The notes under the pieces: generated by a model
The model's input: the letters and a program-made list of their open reading frames with translations, nothing else
What the model was told of the DNA's origin: nothing
The model's database searches: none
Assembly: GCA_035656335.1 (NCBI GenBank)
Contig: DASRSS010000091.1
Span: 1 to 15,540 of the forward strand
Reading direction: 5' to 3'
DNA length: 15,540 bases
Origin: DASRSS01 sp035656335
GTDB taxonomy: Bacteria > Actinomycetota > Actinomycetes > Mycobacteriales > Jatrophihabitantaceae
Program-made: the position numbers and the translations under genes
Shown: positions 1 to 6,893 of the stretch, in pieces
Position numbering within the stretch: position 1 is the stretch's first letter
Layout of the letters: every line of letters begins with the position of its first letter

Positions 1-1079
1 GACGGTCGCTCGCCACCGAGGACGACCGAGGCTCCCGCCTCGACCGACCGGTCGACCTTGTCCGCGATCCCGTCGACCGCGCGCGCGTTGATCATCGGGC
101 CGAGCTGGGTCTTCTCGTCCGTGCCCGGACCCATCACCAGCGCGCCCATCTTCGCCGCGAGCTTGGCCGCGAACGGCTCGACCACGGACGATTGCACGAG
201 GAACCGGTTCGCGGCGGTGCACGCCTGCCCGCCGTTGCGCATCTTGGCGAGCATCGTGCCGTCGACCGCGGCGTCCAGGTCGGCGTCGTCCAGCACGATG
301 AACGGGTCGTTGCCGCCGAGCTCCAGCGACGTGTTCACGATGCGGTCCGCGGCCTGCTTGAGCAGCAGCCGGCCGACGCCGGTCGAGCCGGTGAACGAGA
401 GCTTGCGCACCCGCGCGTCGACGAGCGCCGCCTCGGTCAGCTCACCGGGCTTGTCGGTGGTCAGCACGTTGACCACTCCGGCGGGCGCCCCGGCCTCGGC
501 GAGGATCTGCGCGAGCAGCAGCGCCGTCAGCGGCGTGTCCTCGGCGGGCTTGAGCACCACCGAGCAGCCGGCCGCGAGGGCGGGACCGATCTTGCGCGTC
601 GCCATCGCCGCCGGGAAGTTCCACGGAGTGAGCAGCAGCGCGACGCCCACGGCCTTGCGGAACGTCAGGATGCGGTTGGCGCCGGACGGCGCGAGGCGCA
701 GCTCGCCGTCGATGCGCACCGCCTCCTCGCTGAACCAGCGGAAGAACTCCGCCGCGTAGGTGACCTCGCCGCGCGCGTCGGTCAGCGACTTGCCCATCTC
801 CAGCGACATCAGATAGGCGATCTCCTCGCGCCGCGCGAGCATCGCCTCGAACGCGCGGCGCAGCACCTCGCCGCGCTCGCGCGGAGCCGTCGCCGCCCAC
901 TCCGGCTGCGCCGCGGCGGCAGCACCCAGCGCGCGGTCGAGATCGTCCAGCCCGGCCCGGGGCACCTCGCAGATCGCCGCGCCGGTGGACGGATTGAGCA
1001 CGGCGAATGTGCCGCCGGAGCCGTCGGTCCACTTTCCGTCGACGAACATCTGGCACGGGGTACCGGTGGGAAGGGTCAT
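1..1079 (-). CDS. NAD(P)-dependent aldehyde dehydrogenase, succinate-semialdehyde dehydrogenase type (partial)
   Basis: This enzyme oxidises an aldehyde to the acid with NAD(P)+. Succinate semialdehyde is the likely substrate because the sequence follows the GabD subfamily closely, but specificity is inferred. About 359 residues are visible from an ATG at 1077-1079; the C-terminal quarter lies beyond the left edge. Landmarks in order are the TPWNFPAAM cofactor/active-site segment (about residue 151), LSFTGSTGVG (228-237), the general-base glutamate in LELGGN (Glu253, codon 321-323) and the catalytic cysteine in NGGQACTAAN (Cys287, codon 219-221). All key residues seen are intact. There is no signal peptide, so it should be cytosolic. 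A purine-rich stretch just 5' of the ATG can serve as ribosome binding site. The TMEM175 gene lies 77 bases upstream on the same strand, with a GC hairpin between them, so co-transcription is uncertain. Confidence 0.93.
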   Translation of the reverse strand, partial: MTLPTGTPCQMFVDGKWTDGSGGTFAVLNPSTGAAICEVPRAGLDDLDRALGAAAAAQPEWAATAPRERGEVLRRAFEAMLARREEIAYLMSLEMGKSLTDARGEVTYAAEFFRWFSEEAVRIDGELRLAPSGANRILTFRKAVGVALLLTPWNFPAAMATRKIGPALAAGCSVVLKPAEDTPLTALLLAQILAEAGAPAGVVNVLTTDKPGELTEAALVDARVRKLSFTGSTGVGRLLLKQAADRIVNTSLELGGNDPFIVLDDADLDAAVDGTMLAKMRNGGQACTAANRFLVQSSVVEPFAAKLAAKMGALVMGPGTDEKTQLGPMINARAVDGIADKVDRSVEAGASVVLGGERP

Positions 1080-1098
1080 CGCTCTCGCCTCTCGACGC

Positions 1099-1128
1099 GG
1101 ACGCCGGCCGCCGTTGGCCGACGCGTCC
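1099..1128 (-). terminator. GC-rich hairpin without U-tract between TMEM175 gene and aldehyde dehydrogenase
   Basis: GGACGC (1099-1104) pairs with GCGTCC (1123-1128), and CGGCC (1105-1109) pairs with GGCCG (1116-1120). This gives an 11-pair stem with a 2-base bulge and a 6-base loop. It lies downstream of the TMEM175 stop and upstream of the dehydrogenase start on the minus strand. No T-run follows it, so it would be an actinobacterial U-less terminator or an mRNA-processing hairpin. The function is inferred from the structure only. Confidence 0.3.
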
Positions 1129-1156
1129 AGCTTGCCACCGACGCCCGAGGCGCCGC

Positions 1157-1792
1157 TCAGCTGGTGACCTGCTCGAACGCGTAGTAGCTGGCGAGCAGGA
1201 ACTGCACGACCAGCGCGGCTATCGCGGACACGAACGCGATGCCGATCGTCGCCGCGTACACGAACGTCCCGACCGAGAACCGGCCGACCGCGGCCCACTC
1301 GGCGCGGGGCTCCAGCCGGACGGCAGTAAGCCGCCCGCCGCGCACCGCCCGCATCCAGATGAGGCTGAACGCGATCGCTGCCAGCGTCAGGTTCGCCGCG
1401 TAGATCGCCTCGGCAGCTGCCGCGTTCGTATCGCCGTCCTTCAGGTACTCCGCGACCAGCGAGGTCGGGAACGGCAGCAGCGACGTCCACAGCAGCAGCA
1501 AGAGGTTGAGGAACAGCAGTGGACGGTCGATGCGCACGATGGCCGAGAACATCGAGTGATGGTTCACCCACATGATCCCGATGATCGCGAAGCTGGTCAG
1601 GTAGGCCGCGAACTGTGGCCACTCGTCGAGCAGTCCGGACCACAATCCGACGTGTGCGTCGCGGTCCGTAACCTTCAGGACCGGCCCGTGCAGTTCGAGG
1701 ACGAGCAGGGTGATCGCGATCGCGAAGACGCCGTCGCTGAACGCCTCGACGCGTCCGGTCTCGGCACGGTCCCTGTTCACCGGCTCGGTCAT
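1157..1792 (-). CDS. TMEM175 (DUF1211)-family integral membrane protein, probable potassium channel
   Basis: This 211-residue protein carries the family hallmark near its N-terminus, RVEAFSDGVFAIAITLL (FSDG at residues 18-21). In TMEM175 channels the first transmembrane helix with this motif lines the potassium pore. Several further hydrophobic segments follow (for example around YLTSFAIIGIMWVNHHSMF, LLFLNLLLLLWTSLLPFPT, the region beginning AIYAANLTLAAIAFSLIWM, and a C-terminal one), consistent with a six-helix unit that assembles as a tetramer in the bacterial members. The WVNHH motif after the second helix is also typical of the family. The ATG at 1790-1792 leaves a 37-base gap to the divergent hydrolase gene starting at 1830. 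Channel function is known for some family members; here it is an inference from the motif. Confidence 0.85.
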   Translation of the reverse strand: MTEPVNRDRAETGRVEAFSDGVFAIAITLLVLELHGPVLKVTDRDAHVGLWSGLLDEWPQFAAYLTSFAIIGIMWVNHHSMFSAIVRIDRPLLFLNLLLLLWTSLLPFPTSLVAEYLKDGDTNAAAAEAIYAANLTLAAIAFSLIWMRAVRGGRLTAVRLEPRAEWAAVGRFSVGTFVYAATIGIAFVSAIAALVVQFLLASYYAFEQVTS

Positions 1793-1829
1793 GATCCGCG
1801 CAGGCTATCGCGCCGATAGGCTCGAAAGC

Positions 1830-3050
1830 ATGCAGCGCGAGGAGATCCGCGACGCCGGCGCATTGCTCGGCACGGCGTTGGGCGAGCTCGCCGAGGCCGC
1901 GCGGGACGTGCACCGCGGCGTGTCCGCGCGCGTGTTCGGGTTGCTGGGCGCGCCGGCGACCCCCGTCCGCGTGCTGCACGACGCGATCGCCGGCGTCGCG
2001 TACGGCTCCGCCCGGCTCAGCGTGCGCGCGGTACCTGCCGCGCTCGGTGCCGCGTCCGCCGAACTGGCCACGCGCTCGGCCGATTCCGTGCACGCCTCGC
2101 GCCGGACGCATCTGGCGCTGAACGCGCTCAACGGCTTCTGGGGCGATCGGCTCGCGGACCGCCAGCCGTCGCTCGCGTGCGCGATGACGCTGCGCACCCA
2201 TCGCGGCGAGCTGCGCGCGGTGCCGGCGAACGTCGCGTTCGACGCCTGGACGGACGCGTCCGGCCGCCTGGCGGTGTTCGTCCACGGCCTGTGCGAGTCC
2301 GACCGCGCCTGGTGGCTGGCCGCGGCCCGCCGCTACGGCGACGCGGACGTCACGTACGGATCGCGGCTGCGCGCCGACTCCGGTTGGACGCCGCTGTACC
2401 TGTCGTACAACACCGGGCTGCACGTGTCCGACAACGGCGAGCAGCTCGCGGCGTTCCTCGACGACCTGGTCGCGGCCTGGCCAGTACCGGTCACGGACAT
2501 CGCGCTAATCGGGCACTCGATGGGCGCGCTCGTCGCGCGCAGCGCCGCGCACCAGGCACACGAGCAGGACCGGACGTGGCTGCGCTCGCTGCGGCACGTG
2601 GTCGGGCTCGGCGCACCGAACACCGGCGCCCCGCTGGAGCGGCTGGTGAACGCGGGCACGCACACACTCGCGCGGCTGCCGGAGACGCGACCGTTCGCGA
2701 CCTGGCTCAACGGGCGCAGCGTGGGGATCAAGGACCTGCGCTACGGCGCGGTCGTGCGCGCGGACTGGTTCGAACGCGATCCGGACGAGCGGCTGGTCGA
2801 TCGCTGCGCGCCCGCGACGCTGCTCGACGGCGTCACGTACTCGGCCGCCTCGGCGACGCTGTCACGCCGGTCGGACGGGCGGCTCGCGCACGACCTGTTG
2901 GTGCAGCACGCGAGCGCGCACGGCGTCCATCCCACGCGCCGGATCGCGTTCGAGCCCGAGCACCTGCTGCACCTCGGCGGCAAGCACCACTTCGACCTGC
3001 TCAACGACCCGCAGGTCTACGCACACCTGAGCCGCTGGTTGAACGGCTAA
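1830..3050 (+). CDS. alpha/beta-hydrolase, PGAP1/lipase-like esterase
   Basis: This 406-residue protein has an N-terminal helical region of about 145 residues and then an alpha/beta-hydrolase fold. VFVHGLCESD (150-159) is the oxyanion-loop HG motif. IALIGHSMGALVAR carries the nucleophile Ser230 in GHSMG. HVVGLGAPNTGAPLE resembles the lipase/PGAP1 segment after the nucleophile, and the KHHFDLLNDP stretch near the C-terminus supplies the probable catalytic histidine (His386 or His387). The reading frame is open further upstream to 1710, but that would overlap the divergent TMEM175 gene. The ATG at 1830 leaves both genes clear and is preferred. No signal peptide or lipobox is visible. The substrate is unknown; esters or lipids are likely. 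Its stop overlaps the stop of the convergent CocE-type gene by three bases within CTAA (3047-3050). Confidence 0.85.
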   Translation: MQREEIRDAGALLGTALGELAEAARDVHRGVSARVFGLLGAPATPVRVLHDAIAGVAYGSARLSVRAVPAALGAASAELATRSADSVHASRRTHLALNALNGFWGDRLADRQPSLACAMTLRTHRGELRAVPANVAFDAWTDASGRLAVFVHGLCESDRAWWLAAARRYGDADVTYGSRLRADSGWTPLYLSYNTGLHVSDNGEQLAAFLDDLVAAWPVPVTDIALIGHSMGALVARSAAHQAHEQDRTWLRSLRHVVGLGAPNTGAPLERLVNAGTHTLARLPETRPFATWLNGRSVGIKDLRYGAVVRADWFERDPDERLVDRCAPATLLDGVTYSAASATLSRRSDGRLAHDLLVQHASAHGVHPTRRIAFEPEHLLHLGGKHHFDLLNDPQVYAHLSRWLNG

Positions 3051-5053
3051 CCAATCAGCGGGATCGTCACCGATGACGGCGCGGACGCCGTCCGCTGCAC
3101 GCGGTAGCGGCCGCCGGCCAGCTTGAGCAGCTCGGGCGGCGTGGGCATCAAGTGCGGGAAGTCCGCGGTCGACACGGTGACGCGGATGCGGTGGCCGGGC
3201 GCGATCGTCGCGAATGTCGGGAACACCTGGACGTCGTAGCGGGTGACTTTGCCGGGCACGACCGGGGCCGACGCGGCCTTCGTGAACGGGTGGTAGGGCA
3301 GGATCATCTTGCCGTCGACGGACCAGGAACGGGACGCGTTCAGCGCGCGTGCCGAGCCGAGCAGGGCGCCCTCGGTCAGCGGCGTCGACGTCCCCGACGG
3401 CGCGACGTCCTCGACGTTCACCACCCACTGCGTCTCGCGGGTGTTGGCGCTCGCGTACAGCGTCACGTCGATCGGGCCGGCGATCGTCCGGGGCGACGTC
3501 ATCGGCGCGGTCGTGTACGTGAGCGCGGCCGGTCCCAGCTGCGACACGCGGTCGTCGTCGATGCACGGCACGGTGGCCGGCAGGTGGCTGGTGAACAGCG
3601 ACACCGCGCCCATCACCCACTGGTCCTGCTGGCGCGCGCAGATCGTGCCGGACACCGGTGCCCAGGTGATGCCGTCCGACGCGGACGTCGCAGTGGGTGC
3701 CGTCGTCACGAGCGAGCCGTCGTTGCGGGACGGCGCGCTGCCGCTGCGGGTGCCGTCGAAGTAGTACGTCGTCGGCGTCGCCCCGGTGAACGGATAGGTG
3801 GTCGTCTCGGTGTAACTACCGGTGCCGAGGTCGTAGTAGTGCAGCGGCGTCGGCGTCCGGTCCATGCCGGTGTCCTCGCCCTTGAGCCAGGTGTCGAACC
3901 ACTCCAGCTCGAGCTGGTTGAAGTTCGAGCCGACACCGCCGCCCGCGAGGTGCGTGTACGGGCCGTCGAGGAGCTGATAGCGGCCGGTCGTCGCCTGCCC
4001 GGGCAGCATCGGCGCGTCCACCGGCCGCCCGGCCCACGCGTTCTGCAGCCCGGCGTAGTTCAACGGCTCGCCGCGCTGGAACAGGTCGAACTCGCCGCCG
4101 ATCAGGTAGGCCGGGATCCCGTTCGCGACGATCTTGCCGAGCACGTCGCCCGGGTCCTTGGCGTGCCAGTACGCGTCGTCGTACGAGTCGGGCCCGCCGA
4201 GGAAGGTGCGCAGCAGGAACAGCGCGTTGTAACTGAGCGTCTCCTTCGCGTGGTGGAGCAGCCCGGTCAGGCCGCTCGCGAGCGTGGACGGCTGGACCGC
4301 CGCGCTGATCAATGGGTTCAGCAGGTTGACCACCGGCAGCAGCGCACCGAGGTACGCCACGTCGAACGACAGGTCGGGGATGCCGCCCATGAACGCGGTG
4401 TCGCGGTAGATGTCGTTCGCGGTGACGATCGGGAAGATCGCCTTCAGCGGAGAGTTCGGGCCGACGGCGCCTGCGGTCAGCATCTGGTCGATGCCGAGGT
4501 AGGACGCCCCGTGCAGCCCGACCGTCCCGTCGCTGTGGTCGAGCTTCGCGGCCCAGTGCACCAGCTGGACGCCGTCCGCCGTCTGCTTGGGATCGAACAG
4601 GTCGAACGTCCCCCCGGAAGCGCCGGTGCCGCGCACGTCCACGACGACGTCGATGTAGCCGCGTTCCACGAGGTAGTCGTCCGTGCCGAGGCCGGCTGCC
4701 TGACCGGTGTCCTTGCCGTAGGGCGTCATCGTCAGCAGCACCGGGAACGGGCCGGACGCGATCTGGCCGGTGGCCGGGTCGGTCGGGTAGTCGACGTTCG
4801 CGGCGAGCCGGACACCGTCGCGCATCGGCACCCGCACCCCGGTCACCAGCTTGTGGCCGTACGCGACCGGGTCCGGCGCCCAGCTGCTGCCCGGTGCCGA
4901 GCTCGCCGCGATCGCGTCCGCCACCGGATCGGGACGGACCTGTGCCCCGGCTCCGCCCGGCGCCGCGGCGATCGTGGTGCCGGCCCCGCCGACGAGCAGC
5001 GCGGTGAGCGCGATGCGGATCCCGACGGGCAGTGCGCGACGACATGGACGCAT
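3047..5053 (-). CDS. secreted CocE/NonD-type hydrolase, X-Pro dipeptidyl-peptidase (S15) family
   Basis: This 668-residue serine hydrolase belongs to the CocE/X-prolyl dipeptidyl-peptidase family, whose members cleave acyl esters, beta-lactam esters or Xaa-Pro dipeptides. A basic, hydrophobic N-terminus (residues 1 to about 37, ending near AGAQ) looks like a Sec or Tat-independent signal peptide, so the enzyme is probably exported. VRVPMRDGVRLAANV is the usual family entry motif. GASYLG holds the nucleophile Ser184, Asp323 in GGEFDLF and His368 in DGPYTHLA complete the triad, and the C-terminal third (about 430-668) fits the PepX_C jelly-roll domain. A perfect GGAGG (5062-5066) sits 8 bases before the ATG. 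The gene is divergent from the SnoaL/Ddn operon across a repeat-rich promoter region. The substrate cannot be read from the sequence. Confidence 0.9.
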   Translation of the reverse strand: MRPCRRALPVGIRIALTALLVGGAGTTIAAAPGGAGAQVRPDPVADAIAASSAPGSSWAPDPVAYGHKLVTGVRVPMRDGVRLAANVDYPTDPATGQIASGPFPVLLTMTPYGKDTGQAAGLGTDDYLVERGYIDVVVDVRGTGASGGTFDLFDPKQTADGVQLVHWAAKLDHSDGTVGLHGASYLGIDQMLTAGAVGPNSPLKAIFPIVTANDIYRDTAFMGGIPDLSFDVAYLGALLPVVNLLNPLISAAVQPSTLASGLTGLLHHAKETLSYNALFLLRTFLGGPDSYDDAYWHAKDPGDVLGKIVANGIPAYLIGGEFDLFQRGEPLNYAGLQNAWAGRPVDAPMLPGQATTGRYQLLDGPYTHLAGGGVGSNFNQLELEWFDTWLKGEDTGMDRTPTPLHYYDLGTGSYTETTTYPFTGATPTTYYFDGTRSGSAPSRNDGSLVTTAPTATSASDGITWAPVSGTICARQQDQWVMGAVSLFTSHLPATVPCIDDDRVSQLGPAALTYTTAPMTSPRTIAGPIDVTLYASANTRETQWVVNVEDVAPSGTSTPLTEGALLGSARALNASRSWSVDGKMILPYHPFTKAASAPVVPGKVTRYDVQVFPTFATIAPGHRIRVTVSTADFPHLMPTPPELLKLAGGRYRVQRTASAPSSVTIPLIG

Positions 5054-5077
5054 TCGGCATACCTCCGCAACTCGACC

Positions 5078-5099
5078 GGTACTCAGTACAACGAGTACC
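5078..5099. promoter_or_regulatory. inverted repeat GGTACTC-N8-GAGTACC in divergent promoter region, possible operator
   Basis: Perfect 7-base arms at 5078-5084 and 5093-5099 are separated by 8 bases, and a smaller palindrome TACTCAGTA (5080-5088) lies inside. The repeat starts 12 bases beyond the GGAGG of the CocE-type gene and lies just upstream of a TANNNT hexamer (TAACGT, 5106-5111) that could be the -10 box of the SnoaL gene. The size and symmetry suit a dimeric repressor such as a TetR or GntR protein. No such regulator is encoded in the window, so the binding protein is unknown. Confidence 0.45.
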
Positions 5100-5118
5100 A
5101 GATTCTAACGTCACGCCT

Positions 5119-5130
5119 AGAACATGTTCT
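5119..5130. promoter_or_regulatory. perfect 12-base palindrome AGAACATGTTCT, KstR-like operator candidate
   Basis: AGAACATGTTCT is a perfect palindrome with the core AACNNGTT. With its flanks (5118-5131) it matches 13 of 14 positions of the mycobacterial KstR motif TNNAACNNGTTNNA as I recall it; only the last base differs. It lies 7 bases after the candidate -10 hexamer TAACGT, so it would cover the transcription start. It also contains an ATG (5124-5126) in frame with the downstream gene. The KstR link is an analogy; a TetR-family operator of another regulon is equally possible. Confidence 0.45.
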
Positions 5131-5153
5131 CGTTTCTCGCTAGCGTCAGCGGC

Positions 5154-5621
5154 GTGGACGCCACCGACCTGCTCACGATCCGCGAGATCGAACAGCTCAA
5201 GTACCGCTATCTGCGCAGCCTGGACCTCAAGCTGTGGGACGAGTTCGCGGCGACGCTCAGCGCGGACGTCACCGCCGAGTACGGCCCCGCGCTCGCGTTC
5301 ACCGGACGCGACCAGGTCGTCGAGTTCATGCGCACCTCGCTCGGCCCGGCGATTCTCACGGTGCACCAGTGCCACCACCCCGAGATCACGGTCAGCGGCG
5401 ACACTGCACGCGGCACGTGGTACCTGCAGGACCAGGTGATCGTCACCGAGCAGCGGCTGATGCTCACCGGCGCGGCGTTCTACGACGACGAGTACGCCCG
5501 CGACGCCGACGGCCGGTGGCGCATCACGCGCACCGGCTACGTCCGCAGCTACGAGGCCGTGCAGTCGTTGGACGACGTCCCGAGCTGGAAGCTCACCGCG
5601 AACCGGTGGGGGCAGCCGTGA
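5154..5621 (+). CDS. SnoaL/NTF2-like domain protein
   Basis: This protein of about 155 residues has the NTF2-like fold of the SnoaL_4 kind: the opening LLTIREIEQLKYRYLRSLD, then the WDEFAATLSADVTAEYGPAL segment, and strands ending in GRWRITRTGYVR. Such proteins are small cone-shaped dimers and may be enzymes (cyclases, isomerases, dehydratases) or ligand binders; which applies here is unknown. I chose the GTG at 5154 because homologues as I recall them begin close to DLLTIREIEQ. An in-frame ATG at 5124 would add MFSFLASVSG but lies in the middle of a perfect palindrome. Neither start has a good Shine-Dalgarno sequence, so a leaderless or nearly leaderless message starting near 5119 is possible. 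Its stop overlaps the GTG of the next gene (GTGA), indicating translational coupling. Confidence 0.8.
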   Translation: MDATDLLTIREIEQLKYRYLRSLDLKLWDEFAATLSADVTAEYGPALAFTGRDQVVEFMRTSLGPAILTVHQCHHPEITVSGDTARGTWYLQDQVIVTEQRLMLTGAAFYDDEYARDADGRWRITRTGYVRSYEAVQSLDDVPSWKLTANRWGQP

Positions 5622-6112
5622 CCGAGGCCGTGAAGACGAAGCCGAAGCCGAAGGGGCTGGACCGGCCGAGCACGGTGCGCATCATCAAGGCGATGTCCGT
5701 CGCGCACACCTGGCTGTACCGGCGCACCGGCGGTCGGCTGGGCAAGAAGTGGCACGTCGGCAGCGCGCTGCGCAAGGGCGTCCCGATCTGCCTGCTCACC
5801 ACGACGGGCCGCAAGTCGGGCCAGCCGCGCACCGTTCCCCTGCTGCACATGGCCGACGGCGACAACGTGATCCTGGTGGCGTCGCAGGGCGGCCTGCCGA
5901 CCAACCCGGCCTGGTACCACAACATGCGGGCGAACCCGGAGGTCACCGTGCAGCTGGGACGGACCACGCGCCGCATGCGCGCTCGGGTGGCCGATCCGGC
6001 CGAGCGCGCGCGATTGTGGCCGCGGCTCGTGCAGGTGTACGCCGACTACGCGTCGTACCAGACCTGGACGGACCGGGAGATCCCCGTGGTCATCTGCGAG
6101 CCGATGGCCTGA
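5618..6112 (+). CDS. deazaflavin (F420)-dependent nitroreductase/quinone reductase family protein (Ddn type)
   Basis: This 164-residue protein has the Ddn-family pattern throughout: a basic N-terminus followed by an amphipathic helix (about residues 20-40), then LLTTTGRKSGQPRTVPLLH, an ASQGG turn, NPAWYHNMRANPEVTVQ and a C-terminal DREIPVVICEP. Family members have a split-barrel fold, bind coenzyme F420H2 and reduce quinones, nitro compounds or unsaturated carbonyls, often at the membrane. The GTG start at 5618 overlaps the stop of the SnoaL-like gene by 4 bases, so the two are one operon and may act on the same small molecule. It ends 12 bases from the convergent signalling gene. The physiological substrate is not deducible. 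Confidence 0.9.
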   Translation: MTEAVKTKPKPKGLDRPSTVRIIKAMSVAHTWLYRRTGGRLGKKWHVGSALRKGVPICLLTTTGRKSGQPRTVPLLHMADGDNVILVASQGGLPTNPAWYHNMRANPEVTVQLGRTTRRMRARVADPAERARLWPRLVQVYADYASYQTWTDREIPVVICEPMA

Positions 6113-6124
6113 CGCCGGACGCGG

Positions 6125-6889
6125 TCAGGCGAACTCGCCGTGCGGGTCACGGGGTCCGCGCAGCAGTTCGGCCCACACCACCTTGCCGCCGCCGGGCCGC
6201 GGCTGGACACCCCACGCGGCCGCGATCGCGTCCACCAGGTGCAGCCCGCGGCCGTGCGTGCGGGTCTCGCTCGGTGGCAGCGGGTCGGGGGTACCGCCGC
6301 CGAGGTCGGTCACCTCGATCCGCAGGGCGAGCGCGTTGACCGACAGGCACAGCTCGCAGCCGGTACTGGCGTGCAGGATCGCGTTGTTCACCATCTCGCT
6401 CACGACCACGAGCGCGTCGTCGACGAGTGACGGCACCTGCCAGGACTCCAGCGCCTCGCGGGTGAACTGCCGGGCCACAGCTGAACTGGAGAACGAGAAC
6501 TCCAGCGTGGTGCGCACCGATCCGACGTGCTCGCGGCCCAGCGTCTCCAGCAGCTCGACGAGGTAGTCCAGCTGCGCGCCCTTGACCGCGTACCCGTCCG
6601 CGCCGTCGACGAGGCTGCGGTTCTCGCTCGGCTCCGCGCCGGAGAAGACCACCACCTTGGCGGTCGGCGCGACCTCGCGAAGCCGGGTGAGCACCTCTTC
6701 GCCGGCGAGGTCGGGCAGGCCGATGTCCAGCACCACGATGTCCGGCTGCAACTGCCCGGCGAGCTCGATCGCCTCGACGCCGTTCGTCGCCTCGCCGACA
6801 ACCGAGAACACGCCACGGAAGCGCAGCGCCGTGCGGACCATGGTGCGCGCTTCGGGTACGTCGTCGACCAGTTCGACACGGATGGGCAT
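6125..6889 (-). CDS. response regulator: receiver domain fused to RsbW-like ATPase (HATPase_c_2)
   Basis: This 254-residue protein is a two-domain regulator. Residues 1 to about 118 form a receiver with the acidic pair Asp9/Asp10, phospho-acceptor Asp55 (VVLDIGLPD), Ser83 (VFSGA) and Lys103 (AVKGA). Residues about 128-245 form a GHKL ATPase of the anti-sigma kinase type: N-box SEMVNNAILHA (Asn168/Asn169), G1 segment VTDLGGGTPD and G2 segment GRGLHLVDAI. It has no DNA-binding domain, so output is probably binding or phosphorylation of an anti-sigma-factor antagonist or a sigma factor, switched by receiver phosphorylation. Known family members include RsbW and SpoIIAB, and the fusion logic is inferred. 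Its start lies 4 bases after the stop of the kinase gene, so the two are an operon and the kinase is the likely phosphodonor. No partner sigma factor or STAS protein is encoded nearby. Confidence 0.85.
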   Translation of the reverse strand: MPIRVELVDDVPEARTMVRTALRFRGVFSVVGEATNGVEAIELAGQLQPDIVVLDIGLPDLAGEEVLTRLREVAPTAKVVVFSGAEPSENRSLVDGADGYAVKGAQLDYLVELLETLGREHVGSVRTTLEFSFSSSAVARQFTREALESWQVPSLVDDALVVVSEMVNNAILHASTGCELCLSVNALALRIEVTDLGGGTPDPLPPSETRTHGRGLHLVDAIAAAWGVQPRPGGGKVVWAELLRGPRDPHGEFA

Positions 6890-6893
6890 CGGC

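Noticed and set aside
192..1184. Long plus-strand ORFs opposite the aldehyde dehydrogenase
   Set aside because: Low-complexity Arg/Gly/Ala-rich shadow of a strongly conserved minus-strand gene, as expected in very GC-rich DNA.
3152..5143. 663-codon plus-strand ORF antisense to the CocE-type gene
   Set aside because: The translation is Arg/Val/His-rich with no domain, and the minus strand carries the full S15/CocE family pattern with its triad.
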